Source: Rhipicephalus microplus (Eukaryota > Arthropoda > Arachnida > Ixodida > Ixodidae). Taken from it: 64,000 bases of DNA. Location of the stretch: NCBI RefSeq assembly GCF_043290135.1, contig NC_134709.1, forward strand, positions 66,876,556-66,940,555. The letters are read 5' to 3'. Below are positions 35,322-45,427 of the stretch, one piece after another. The notes beneath the pieces are model-generated. The model did no database searches and had not been told where the DNA came from. It worked only from the letters and a program-made list of their open reading frames with translations. A program made the position numbers and the translations under genes. How positions within the stretch are numbered: the first letter of the stretch is position 1; every line of letters begins with the position of its first letter.

Positions 35322-37027
35322 TTACTGACTCGAAGGGGGTGTACCAAGCAGTGCGTGCTGCCTGTATGATTCTAAAATTTGAAGCCTCGCGGTGTGCTCG
35401 GTCAGTTGGAGCCTGATAGGAGTAATTTCAGCAATAACGTCATTTCTTAGCTTTTGAAGCAGTGTTTGGATGCTTGAGACGTTAAGCGCCTCCTCGTCCA
35501 TGGGCTCAGGGCCTGCCCTGCGTTTCACCCCTCTGTTGACAGACGCTGTGGCTGCGGTAGCTTGATCGCTAGACGCGCGCTCTCGCTGCTGCATTTCTTG
35601 CAAGATCGGCCTAATATCAGCTAATTCCTGTCAGAGAGACGCATTCTCGCGCTCTATTAATTGTATTTTGTCTCGCGTTTACTGTGACAGTTGTCTTGGT
35701 TGCGCGGGGGCATGGGCCTCACCTGTTCCGGCTACCTTGTCCGCCCAGGTAAGTTGCGAGTTGAAGCCACCACGGGAACTCCGAGAGCGTTCCGTGGCGG
35801 TGTTCCTTGGAGCAGCCGCAACTGGTGCCTTGGTATTCTAAGAGCACTTGTTGTTGGGCTAGTTGGTAGATCATTTCGAAAAGTTAATTAGAGCGCGAAA
35901 ACTTGACACGATCACTCACACACGCACACACCCATGCATCAAACACACACCCATGCCTTGGTAGGAGCGGCGATTTCTCGGTCTCCGGCGTTGCTCGTAG
36001 CATTCTTCGTCTTGTGACCGCCTTTCCTTCTCTTTCTACGTCGCCTTCCTACAACGTAGGGAACTTGGTATCTGTTTTTGCAGGTACGGTCACCGGTGAG
36101 ATGAGCGTCTCCGCATAGCGCGCACTTCGGTTGCACACATTCGTGTCCGTTTGCGATGATCGAAGTCCCGCACTTTTCACACACTTTTTCAGTCGGTCTA
36201 GGTTAGACATCGTGTCTGTGGCCGATTCGGCCGCACTTACGGCAAGTGTCGATTTGCCTCTTGTACAGTGTACAGCGTAGCATGTTGGGGCCGCAGTGAA
36301 CATAGTTGGGCACTTTCATGCCGTTGAACAGTACAATCACGGTAGGGGTCTCCTTTATGCGCCTGACTCCGAGCACCATCGGGTTTCTGGGTGTGACAAA
36401 AAGGCTTTGCAGCGCAGCTTCGGCCAGATCGGTGTCGATGCCTCTGACCACACCTTTACAGGTATTTCCCGGAGGTGTAATGTAAGCCGAGATAGAGTGC
36501 TTTTTATCTGCCAAGAATATTTCCTGCACTTTGCAGTATGCAGTGGCATTCGACTCGGAGGGTGTGCTTATAACGAAGATATTCTGCGTGGCGTTCGCAC
36601 ACACGATATCCTCCTCGGCTGCCACTGGGGGCAGCCTGGCAGCCATTAACATGGCTTGCGTGACCTTTAACTGACTGCATGTTCGCACGTCCAGCCCTCC
36701 CTCCGGGCGGACGACCACTCAAAAGTGCGATGTGGGCAGGCGCGGTAGCCTGGAGGCTGCGGCAACCTTTCTCAGCTGGCTGTCTTTAGCGGGGCCAACG
36801 TGGGCTCCAGTTTGCCTAGCCGAGTGCGTCTCGTGCTTGAAGCGGGTTTCATCCGCATTCCGCTTTCTGCGAGCGGTAATCCAGCCGTTGGACTCGGCTT
36901 CCTCTTTGGAGATTTGCCCTCCTTCTACCATAGCCTCATGAGGCATGGCCTCCTCGGGGGTCGGCCGAACAAGCGGCCACGCGTTCTGCGTTTCCGCGCT
37001 GCGGCGCCCGATGCCGTGTATAAGCAC
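35322..37027 (-). pseudogene. I-clade LINE ORF1 (nucleic-acid-binding protein), broken
   Basis: The frame at 37,027-35,939 is shared by three open pieces separated by stops at about 36,719 and 36,203. It contains an RRM-like/linker region (DIVCANATQNIFVIST, PTVIVLFNGMKVPNYV) and a row of zinc knuckles: CRKCGRIGHRHDV (the fourth cysteine replaced by a stop), CEKCGTSIIANGHEC, CALCGDAHLTGDRTC. After another frame change, 35,603-35,322 is a charged C-terminal tail with helical character (LLQKLRNDVIAEI). ORF1 ends in TAA at 35,322-35,324, and the ORF2 ATG starts one base later. Confidence 0.82.
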
Positions 37028-37416
37028 AAATAGGCCTAACCTTTGGTGTCGGAGAAAGGACCCACAAAAGAGGTTCCAGGGGACCTGCCGTGATTAATGG
37101 GGTATCCAGGTGTTCCTTGAAACTTCCCGGAGTTGCTCCAGTAGAAATCTCGGAGGGAAAGCACATCGGACTTAGTTGAACAACGTCGGTTGGCGGAGCC
37201 GATGCAGACGCGTCCGCAAGCCACTCCATCACGTAGCGTCTCCCCCAGCTCGCGTCCTCTACTCCTCGTTTCGCGCTGCTTCAAAAAACCTGTTTTCTCC
37301 GCTCGGGATGAACCAATTCGAAAACATTTTGTGGCAAAATGTTCTTCATCGGACACCCAACTACTTCCACTGTCTAACTAAAATTCGGTATGGGGCCTGG
37401 TGAGTGGCCCTATGAA

Positions 37417-37520
37417 GAACCCCAGGGGGTCGAAATTGCTGGAGCTCTCCACTACGGCGTCTCTAATAATCATATGGTGATTTTGGGACGTTAAACCCCA
37501 CAAATCAATCAATCAATCAA
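37417..37520 (+). repeat. SINE 3' half, right part of the split copy
   Basis: It begins GAACCCCAGGGGGTCG and ends GGGACGTTAAACCCCAC with an AATC-repeat tail (37,502-37,520). Together with 30,725-30,879 it forms one SINE. The target duplication of that SINE is TGCATCAA-N(2-3)-TTTTC: 30,710-30,724 on the left and about 37,521-37,536 on the right, imperfect. Confidence 0.9.
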
Positions 37521-37535
37521 TGCATCAATTTTTTT

Positions 37536-38353
37536 CAATTTATTTAGAAATATTTCATTCCCTCATTCCAAGACATATACGTATTATTCGCTTAGTATGG
37601 GTACCAGGGCACAAAGGTATACCTCTAAATGAACAAGCGGATGTACTCGCACTTTTATCATGTAATGGTCCGATAATGTCTATTTTGCCGACGTTGGCTT
37701 TTGTAACTGCGGCGCGTTTTGAAAATTTTGCCGTATCGGACAACTTCGCAAAGTCTGCGTTGTCAGTTGCTGAGTTTCCTCACCCATAGCCTCCTTTATT
37801 TTCTCCTTTATTTTAAATAAAGGAGGCTATGCCTCACCTCAATTATCGTTGGAAGGATCGATGGTGTTCCTCCAGAAGGACCGAGATCGCAGTTACCAAA
37901 ATATGATGCCTAGTCCCCCCACTGAATTTTTATTTGCACAGGTCTGGACTGGTACAGTCACCTTCATGCCTCCGTTGCCATGAGGGCGAATCTCTTGATC
38001 ATTTCTTTTTAACGTGCAGATTATTCACCAATCACAGGAAAAGACTTCTAGACGACCCCATTTGAAGGTTTAGATTAAATTTATTCCTTCCGCTTTTTTT
38101 TTCCTTTGGGGCTAACGTGCTGGGTTTTAGCCACAGGAGCGTTTGCGAAGCCGTTTGCAATTTCCTTCGACAGGCGAGAAGAATATAATGCTAAGTTTAT
38201 CGTTAAAAAAATCAAAATCAAGCATATTCATTAAAAACTTGACATTCCGAAATTATGAATATTTTCTTTTAAAAAGCAAGACACCGTTCGTTTCATGGCC
38301 GATCCCCCATGGTGGGTTGCGCCAGGATACAAGGGACAAACAAACAAACAAAC
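37536..38353 (+). mobile_element. Old RNase H-bearing LINE, right part
   Basis: The RNase H domain interrupted at 30.71 kb resumes here: LIPRHIRIIRLVWVPGHKGIPLNEQAD (37,560-37,650) is the conserved VPGH-N-AD block. It is followed by LNYRWKDRW, a C-x2-C-x8-H-x4-C motif (CLRCHEGESLDHFFLTCRLF, about 37,965-38,025) and a 3' UTR ending in (CAAA)n at about 38,335-38,353. That the two parts belong to one element follows from order, strand and the duplicated target at the junction. Confidence 0.8.
37785..37831. repeat. 47-bp perfect hairpin insertion with 7-bp target duplication
   Basis: Arms 37,785-37,801 (CATAGCCTCCTTTATTT) and 37,815-37,831 are exact reverse complements around a 13-nt loop. CCTCACC flanks both sides (37,778-37,784 and 37,832-37,838). 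Deleting the hairpin and one flank restores an open RNase H-LINE reading (F-P-H-L-N-Y), so the hairpin is a real insertion into the old LINE. Confidence 0.93.
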
Positions 38354-41265
38354 TTGAGGTTGATGGCTGACATTTCCTAATGCGTTGATCGCCGCTAGAA
38401 ATTTCCCCGAAAATACCGATAAGTATAGGGGCAGTCCTAATGAGAATGACCAGTATATGGTGAAGGAGAAAGTACCAAAGCCACATTTCTCTTCGGATTT
38501 AGAGGCACCTGTGCAGTTTGTTACATTTACCCCTCTAAAAGCTTTTATGTAAAACAATATAAAATTTATTAGTTAGCAGATATCAAGTTCAAAACTGTGT
38601 TATCAGACGTTTTGCAAATCAATCTAGAACTTCTCATTGAAATTCATCGATCTTTGTTCTTTCATAAGTTACTTAATTAAACATCTAATTAAATATAATT
38701 CAGAACACAAACAAATTGTATGAATAACTTCAAGCAACAAACAACAAAATGCAGTTGGTCACATTGTAATTGCGTGTGTCGGCATATCTTTAAACTCTGA
38801 CTAAAAATTGCTGGGGCAATCTGTATAGTATTCGAAATGAACGAACAGGATTTTGAATACGCACTTACTTGAAAATTTTCGCAAAACGTTCATGGCCCCT
38901 TTAAAATAAAATAGGCGAAGTGACTGCTCGTTTAGCAAGTCCTCGTGACTAGGAATTATTATTTGAGGATTCACCTTTTAGTGAACGTAACTTTCTTGCA
39001 ATTAAAACCTAGCTAAACTACCTCACCATAATATTTATGGATGCCATGAAATTTTAATTGATCGAATACTATTTAGCACGTTCTACGCTATTCTGAGATT
39101 TTGAGATATTATATGATACCAGGACTGCTATTCGTAATGACCCTCAGTGCAAGCATCCAACCAGCAAGGGACGCCCATCGGCCGAACTTGCATACGCAGT
39201 CCGCGTCATACAAGATCGTGGAAGGTGCAATGTCAGATGCTGTTCGATGTTGCTAGAGGGACGGCATTCTGCTCTAACACAGTAGACCACTATGTACTCT
39301 AAGTTGTTAAATGCTTTTACCAAACACACAGAACGTCGCCCGCGTCCCACAAGAACGCGGGATCTTTCCAAGTGCGCTGCAAGCACTGAGCGCACCGGCG
39401 GGCTGCGGTGCGTGTCGCGCATGAACGTTCGATGAGAAAGCACGGGCTGGGATCGGGAATGTAAAGGGCGTACACCAAATCGTGCATGCCAAGATAGAGG
39501 CTTTTCGTGATGACGACAACTTTTGTTCGCGAGTTAAGCAGACTACAAGTTGTAGAGAAATGCAGAGAAGTTGTGGGGTCTTTACATTTAAATGTAACAC
39601 ACTTTCGATTAACCATGAAACAATATGTTCCCAGCAATCCATCTTTGTTCAGAAGACACGGCTCATATAGCCCCTCCTGAAAAACTCTATTTCCAACAGT
39701 GTATTAGCCTATGGTACAAGCTCTACCAACCACCTTACCTGTTTTGCTACTCAGTGATCGTCAGCTTACAAGGCAGCCTAAGTCTTTTTGCACTTTTTGG
39801 GGACACGGTCCTAAGAAACGCTTTTGACTTTAGCATAGTACCACCACTGCATACGCGTCAGCCCATGTACTGAGAGTTTTCTCCACTCTTTCTTTTCTAT
39901 TTCCCCTATCCCATCTCTATACTGTTCTTTTTCAATTCCCCCAGCGGAGAGTAGCAAGCCGGGCATGTGTCAGGTTAACCTCCCTGCCTCCTCTCTATTT
40001 GGTATACCTTTCTTGAAAGAGATGATTTTCCGATCACTTTTTGAGCATACACTCGGTGACGTGTTGTGTCTTTTTGTAAGAGAAAAAGAAAAAAATGTCA
40101 AGCTAATTTAAGTGAGTGTTGCACCTCCTTGTGTTGTACGGGGGTAATAATTCGCTTGCTACTCGGCTGCTGACAGCGAAGATAGGCACGATTTTGCTAC
40201 TTTTGTAATCTCTCGAATTTGCATAAGCCCGGGGTATTCACCAGTTTTCGAATGTTTCCTAGCTTTCTGAATGTTCAAGTTGCATAGGAAATTCCTTTAC
40301 GTCACCGCCTGACAATTCCATTTTGAAACGGTGCAGAAGACGTAAGACGCAAAACACGACCACTGAACGACAACCGAGTGTTCTATTCAAACGCAAAAGA
40401 AAGCGAAGGAGGAGGAACAGCACATGCGTGGTATATACCAACTTGTGGGGAAAACGGGGTGCCGCCTACACACTGGACTGTGTGAAAGCCATAGGTATTT
40501 AAAGAATACGCCGCACTCCCATTTGTCAGCCCACTGTGCACTCCGTGGTCGCAACCCAAAGTTTCGCCGCACGAACATCGTTTTGCACGTAGGAGAGAAA
40601 AAGCTGAAGCTTTCGCTACCTGCAAATGTGTCAACATGTGCGTTAGCACAAATTTCTATTGCATTTATCGATGGCGAGTTGAGTTATTTGGGTAAGACGT
40701 AATGATGTTACCAACCTGTGTAGTGTTTGTTTTGCACATGGGTTGTTAAGCACATAACGATAATTCATTATTCTCGTCTCGGTTATAGCAGAAATTGCGC
40801 GCACTTGTTCCGTTCTTCCTTATTCCACTCAGTTTTCTGCTTGGTTTCGATAAAGTACTCCGTTGTCAGCCGGCGTTCATGTACTTTTTTTTCTTGTTTT
40901 ATGCCTCTCTTCTGCGCAGCTTCCAATTGAACCCAAACCGACAAGGCCAACTCACTTTATTGCACTCAAGACTTGGCCCACACTCAATTTTCCTTCCCAC
41001 AACTGTGCAATAAAGTGGCGATTTAATCTGAAATACAAACATATTACACCAATTTTGAACACATTGCCAGAAGAGATGATCAGCTGTCGCTATCTGGCGT
41101 AGGTCTAGATAAGATCCGGAGATCCGGGCAGATACTCCGCTGTTATTGCCCCACGTAGAACTATTTAGCGTTCAACCCAGGTCTTTTTGGGTTCGTACAT
41201 ACGAAAAAAAATTGACGAGATCGAATGTTCCCAACAAATATTTATCCTAAGATCGATTGTCGCGT
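38354..41265. other. No recognised gene
   Basis: Nearly 3 kb without supported features. At about 38,890-38,910 the words GTTCATGGCCCCTTTAA may be the terminus of another GGGCC-type DNA element, but I find no partner end. This stretch lies downstream of the last recognised polycystin exon, and I see no further channel-domain exons in it. Confidence 0.45.
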
Positions 41266-43434
41266 CTACTCAATAAACCGGACGGGTATGTTCTCCATCT
41301 CTACGGGTGCCTTAAGCACGCACGCCCTCACTGCCGAAAGGAAGAGGATCTTGAGTGGGCTCACCACAAATTCGCCTAAGATGACATTGATCAAGTTGCA
41401 ACGAACCCACGAAAGACTTCGACGGTACCCGTAGGTAAGTCCATAAAGTACGACAAGAGCCGACGCGACCGTAGATGCAGACAGGCAAAGTATCCAGGCA
41501 AACGCCGAGACCCACGTGGGGAACAGCGGTTGCTGCGCGTTCTCGTTCAAACGTTCACGAGGTACTCGTCCCGTCTTGCTCGAGTCGACAGAACTGTCCG
41601 TGTCGCGCACCCAGTCTTCCACCACGTCATCGACGTACACCTTTGGAACGGCGGGCTTTCGGCGGTACGCGGGCGGTCGGGACTTCTCGAAGAGAAATAC
41701 CACCAGGAATGCGAACGGCGTCACCAGGATCGTGGATTGCAAGGCAATGATCACTTCCCGCCTCGCCGGAATCTCCAGTAGCGTGTTCAGGAAGAACCAA
41801 TTGAAAGATTCGTCTTCGTCGGCGTCCAGGCCGTAGAACATGAGGCTTACCATCATGCCCGTCGTGACGAGAAGGAGCGCGATCGAGGCACGCTGCCTGC
41901 GGGTCAAGTTGCTGGTCGGCAAGCGGCTGAATATGCTGAAGATGAGGTGCTCCTCGCGAAAGTAGCGGATTATTCTCGCGCTGAAGATTCGCCACGGGTT
42001 TCGAAGAAGCGATTCGTCAGCCGCTTGGAACGTGAACACGGAAACGCCCGTGCGTGGATCTGGCACCAACGGCTTGTCGACGATGAAAACGGTGCGCGAC
42101 GTAGTCTGGAGGTCCCTTACGACAACCGTACTCAAGTTCCAGGAGCCTTCGTGACCCTTCAGCTCGACGGTCAGCACAATCGCTTCGATGTCTCCGAGGC
42201 TCGACGGATGGCTGAGAAAGAACCAGTCTCGGCCACCGGCCTGCAAAGCGAGCGGGTTCCGCGCGCCATCGCGAAGCACAACTTGCCGGGACTCTTCTTC
42301 GGATCCTTGCACGACAAGAAGTACCCGACTCGTCGTGCCGGATCCCTTGAGGAACCAGGTGTAGACGGATATCAGGTAGCCGAACTCGTCTTCCTGCTGG
42401 TTCTCTGCGAGGTACTCGATACCCGCAGCGCCTTCGTCTTTCGCGTCTTGCTTCCACGCCCAAGCCATGACCAGCAAGTAGACAACCCACACTGTGCAAA
42501 CAATCACGCTCATTACAACGTTCGTAGACATGGTCAACAAGAGGTAACCCAGGTCGGTGAAGTCGATCGGGTGTGGGGTGATGAAAAGTCCACCCGCGAA
42601 GATGGAGTTGTGCTCACACGTACAGTGAACAAACTGGTCGTCGGAGTCCATGAGGACACGGCATCCTTCACTCGCATAAGCGTGTTCGGTATCGTTCCAG
42701 AAGAGGCAGCTGTAGATGGACGAGCGAAGCATGTACGTCACGCTGTTGTTGTCCTCGCCCCTTGCGCGATAGGGATCGAGAAGCCTGGTTTTTGAATAAT
42801 TAGCGAGCGGCAGAACAGCCAGTCTGACCACCGTTGGTTTCTGAACGAATTCCATTCGGTTCTCGTTGGGCACGTTCGCGGTCAGATGAAACCGGTTTTG
42901 CTCGAGGAAGTCGAGCCTAGATGGCGATCGATCATGCGCAACCGCAGTTATTACTCTTCTCTCTTTCAAAGGCAAGACGTCTATCTTTAGGAAGACGCCC
43001 GCTTCGGTCACGTTAATCACGTGCATTGAAACGTTCGAGAACGATGTGTTATACCTTTCCGAGTCGAAGTGCAGCGGTGTTGGCCTCCTCAGGTAGCTCT
43101 CCGTGGGTGAGTTTACACTGATTTTTGCGGTGCCTTTCACCACCTGTATTCCCACAGCCTGTGTATTGGCCAGTTTCGCGGTTTCGTGGCATCTAAACGG
43201 ATTGGAGGGAAACACTATAGCCGTCTGTGCGTCGGCGTTACTTTCGGTGCGAATCCTCGTGCCATCGGTCGTGCCGAGGAAGCCCTGGCGCTGCGCCTCG
43301 CGAATCCACACTTCGTAGTCATTAGCGTTAATACTGACGTCATTCTCATCCGTGTCCACTAGGCGTGCCACACCAGCGGCCACTCGAGACGTGCTGTGGA
43401 CCAACTTCTCCGTCGTCGAGCAGTCGGAATCGAT
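41266..43434 (-). CDS. Polycystin-1-like protein, exon F (GPS, PLAT, transmembrane)
   Basis: This 2.17-kb exon encodes about 722 residues. The acceptor TTTGCAG is at 43,435 and the exon starts in phase 0. It carries the end of the REJ/GAIN ectodomain, a GPS-like site with four cysteines (exon residues about 243, 258, 271, 273; the cleavage-region word is CEHNSIFAG, so H-N-S replaces the common H-L-T/S), a first membrane helix (VVMSVIVCTVWVVYLLVMAW), a PLAT/LH2 domain (YLISVYTWFLKGSGTTSRV to RTVFIVDKPL), and four more helices (ASIALLLVTTGMMVSLMFYG; ILVTPFAFLVVFLF; AWILCLSASTVASALVV; PLKILFLSAV). This is the order of polycystin-1 / REJ-family receptors, which act at plasma or ciliary membranes. 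TAG closes the frame at 41,266 after five helices, fewer than the eleven usual. A possible donor GTGAGG at 41,331-41,326 would instead continue the protein into unseen exons. Confidence 0.92.
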   Translation of the reverse strand: MDSDCSTTEKLVHSTSRVAAGVARLVDTDENDVSINANDYEVWIREAQRQGFLGTTDGTRIRTESNADAQTAIVFPSNPFRCHETAKLANTQAVGIQVVKGTAKISVNSPTESYLRRPTPLHFDSERYNTSFSNVSMHVINVTEAGVFLKIDVLPLKERRVITAVAHDRSPSRLDFLEQNRFHLTANVPNENRMEFVQKPTVVRLAVLPLANYSKTRLLDPYRARGEDNNSVTYMLRSSIYSCLFWNDTEHAYASEGCRVLMDSDDQFVHCTCEHNSIFAGGLFITPHPIDFTDLGYLLLTMSTNVVMSVIVCTVWVVYLLVMAWAWKQDAKDEGAAGIEYLAENQQEDEFGYLISVYTWFLKGSGTTSRVLLVVQGSEEESRQVVLRDGARNPLALQAGGRDWFFLSHPSSLGDIEAIVLTVELKGHEGSWNLSTVVVRDLQTTSRTVFIVDKPLVPDPRTGVSVFTFQAADESLLRNPWRIFSARIIRYFREEHLIFSIFSRLPTSNLTRRQRASIALLLVTTGMMVSLMFYGLDADEDESFNWFFLNTLLEIPARREVIIALQSTILVTPFAFLVVFLFEKSRPPAYRRKPAVPKVYVDDVVEDWVRDTDSSVDSSKTGRVPRERLNENAQQPLFPTWVSAFAWILCLSASTVASALVVLYGLTYGYRRSLSWVRCNLINVILGEFVVSPLKILFLSAVRACVLKAPVEMENIPVRFIE

Positions 43435-44596
43435 CTGCAAATTGAAACCACGTGCGTAGGTTGCTGTCAATTTCTTTAGTGCCCGTTTTCACGCTAGTTC
43501 GTTCGCGAGCATTATGACGGAAAAACCCGGTGCCAGGAAAAATTTCCAACATTTACCCCATGCACTAGCCGCAATAATTGCTTCAAACACTCATTTTTGC
43601 TCAGGGTCGTAAATAAAGCGAGTCAACTGTCAAACGAGCGATGTGGTATCACAGCCATCTCTAAATTTGTGTAATGTCTCATATAAGTTTTTCGATGTGT
43701 TAACAGTTGCACTTGCACGTAATGCGTTAAGATGTACACGAAGCGGGTAGTATATTACATCTACGTCATCTTTGTACCAATACACTAGTGGTTTTTTTTT
43801 CATTTTTATTGCTTTCGTTTGTCCTATCAGTTGTATCATAAATGTTTATATCCGTCGAGCGAGAGTCCGGTTACAGAATAGCAGCATTTTTAAATTAATA
43901 AATAAAGAAAATAGGTGATCCAGTGGCTGCTTGCTCCACACAGTACCGCCTATGCTTTGTAAAATGCCCGAGCAATGTGCTTTATCCTAAACCTTTTTTT
44001 CGTGCGCTCATGCGTATAATGGGCAGACTGTAAGGATAAAGCCGCTTCGAACACTTAAGATATGTCGCACCAGCAAGGTCAGGAGTCATTCTTCACGTTT
44101 CTGTAAAACGTGCGCGCCAACCAAGATGTCAAGTTGCATCGCGTAGCGGGAAGAACAATCGGTGGAAGAACCTCCTTTATTTGAGTTTCCCGTTCCACTC
44201 ATATTAAACGTATGAGGGCTTCTTTTTCCACCAAGTCACTTGAAGAATTTTCAAGTCGCTTGTCATTTTTTTCTTTTTTTAGAGGAGGAGGCGGATGTTT
44301 TCATTTACAGCAAATATATTTCTCAACACACTCACCAACTGCACGTTTGTTATTTATTAATAGTGTCAGTTTCGTCGAGTCAGCGTGAGTGTCTCACGTT
44401 TGCTCGTCCATGGTCGCAGCATAGCACGATAAATCTTCCTCATCGAAGAAGGGCCTTGCCCTATTGTGCAGTACTGCTTTTTGTACGTATACAGTCACGT
44501 ATACAGTAAGGGTGACGTTAGCTTTGAGTGCACAGATTCTAAACTTTGTAACCACACCTATAGCAGTGCCCAAAATATCAGTTGTCAGCTATCACG

Positions 44597-44738
44597 TTTG
44601 CCCACCACAGTGATCTAGTGATTAAGGTGCTCGCTCACTGACCACTGTATTCATCACTGGTCACTGTATTACATCTCGACCCGGGCAGTCGCATTTTCGA
44701 TGGAGGTGAGAACGCTTGAGGCCCGTGTACTTGAGACT
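44597..44738 (+). repeat. Diverged SINE fragment
   Basis: An A-box-like head (CAGTGATCTAGTGATTAAGG) is followed by a local duplication (CACTGACCACTGTATT / CACTGGTCACTGTATT) and then the SINE body words CGATGGAGGTGAGAACG and GAGGCCCGTGTACTTGAGAC. It breaks off where the minus-strand LINE tail begins. Confidence 0.7.
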
Positions 44739-44960
44739 TCATCAGCCTGACTACACCCACTGCCGGCCCAAGGCCTCTTCCACAGTCCACCAATAAACCT
44801 GCTCCTGTGCATTCTGCTGCCACGCGATACCTGCCAACTTCTTAATCTCGTCTGCCCTACTAATTTTCTCTTTTCCCTCGGTGACGAATTGCAGGTGTAA
44901 AAAGTGTGTCTCTCGCGAACCGAAAGTTTGGGCTAACTTCCGGTTTGCAAGAGACAAAAT
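44739..44960 (-). mobile_element. 5'-truncated LINE 3' end
   Basis: The minus strand encodes ISRADEIKKLAGIAWQQNAQ ... VEEALGRQWV-stop followed by GTCAGGCTGATGAAG. This is the conserved R-W-x-D-(D/E)-I-K-K ... EEAFxxQW end of a tick LINE type and its TGA-rich tail, the same type as the plus-strand copy at 62,234-62,430. It abuts the SINE fragment, and its tail may have inserted into it. Confidence 0.7.
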
Positions 44961-45427
44961 GTACCAAGTTCATTCACAAGAAGTATACATTTCACCCAGC
45001 AGGCACTTCAATCTGTTCTTTGTAACGCATACACGAAGGACACAACTGAAAGTTAACCCCTCTTTCCAGAAATTCCAAATCTACCATTGTTTAAGTGGCG
45101 CTACTTGTGATGACCGTGATTTAGCGACACGTATAAACCTCCTCCTTTTGATTTACTTCTTTCTTTTCCGTTCATTCTCTGAATACATCTGCCCTTTTAC
45201 TCATACAATATATTACAGCGGCCCCCTATAGCACCTACAATCGCTCTTTCGCCATCTTTTGTTCAGAGTGGAGGAGAGGCTACGAAGCCGGTCCAAGCTA
45301 GTGCTAATGAAATCACTTAATAGTCGTGAAGAAGACAAGTTCCCTGTTCAAAACGTCAGCTCGTGCACGCGACCAATGGTCAACAAATTTTCCATGGCCA
45401 TTGTTGTGTGACACAAGAGTTACTCAC

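Larger units (their letters stand above)
31641..37246 (-). mobile_element. I-clade LINE, nearly full length, about 5.6 kb
   Basis: The minus-strand element has ORF1 with zinc knuckles, ORF2 with endonuclease, RT, RNase H and a C-terminal zinc motif, an AATAAA (31,679-31,684) and a (CAGT)n tail. Target duplications are AGCTCGCCTCCTC (31,631-31,643) and AGCTCGCGTCCTC (37,247-37,259), 12 of 13 identical, and they place the 5' end at about 37,246, so it is not obviously 5'-truncated. The presence of RNase H together with an apurinic-type endonuclease and the short-repeat tail fit the I group. Several stops and frameshifts make it inactive. Confidence 0.9.
30880..37410. mobile_element. Non-autonomous TIR DNA element, split by a LINE
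   Basis: The left end at 30,880 reads GGGCCCCTCACCAGG and the right end (37,396-37,410), read on the minus strand, is GGGCCACTCACCAGG. Similarity continues inward with an AATTTT-AG-GACA-like block. The flanks are TTAAA on the left and ATGAA on the right, a plausible but imperfect target duplication inside the SINE. Removing this unit rejoins the SINE as CACGTTAAA plus GAACCCC, the order seen in the uninterrupted copies. Without the inner LINE it is about 0.93 kb. It encodes no recognisable transposase, so it is MITE-like. Confidence 0.82.
43435..45427 (-). other. Intron between polycystin exons E and F
   Basis: A 2.0-kb phase-0 intron (GTGAGT ... TTTGCAG). It holds a SINE scrap (44,597-44,738) and a LINE tail (44,739-44,960) on opposite strands; the rest is AT-rich with nothing recognisable. 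Confidence 0.85.

Noticed and set aside
38890..38910. TGGCCCCTTTAA word resembling a terminus of the GGGCC-type DNA element
   Set aside because: No matching opposite end or target duplication was found nearby.
41947..42795. 282-codon plus-strand open frame
   Set aside because: It is antisense to the polycystin-like exon F, whose minus-strand frame has PLAT, GPS and membrane segments plus correct splice phase; the plus frame has no domain.
44908..44955. Imperfect hairpin with 21-bp arms (18 of 21 matching)
   Set aside because: It lies within the minus-strand LINE tail and has mismatches; it does not abut a second hairpin, so I did not group it with the perfect pairs.
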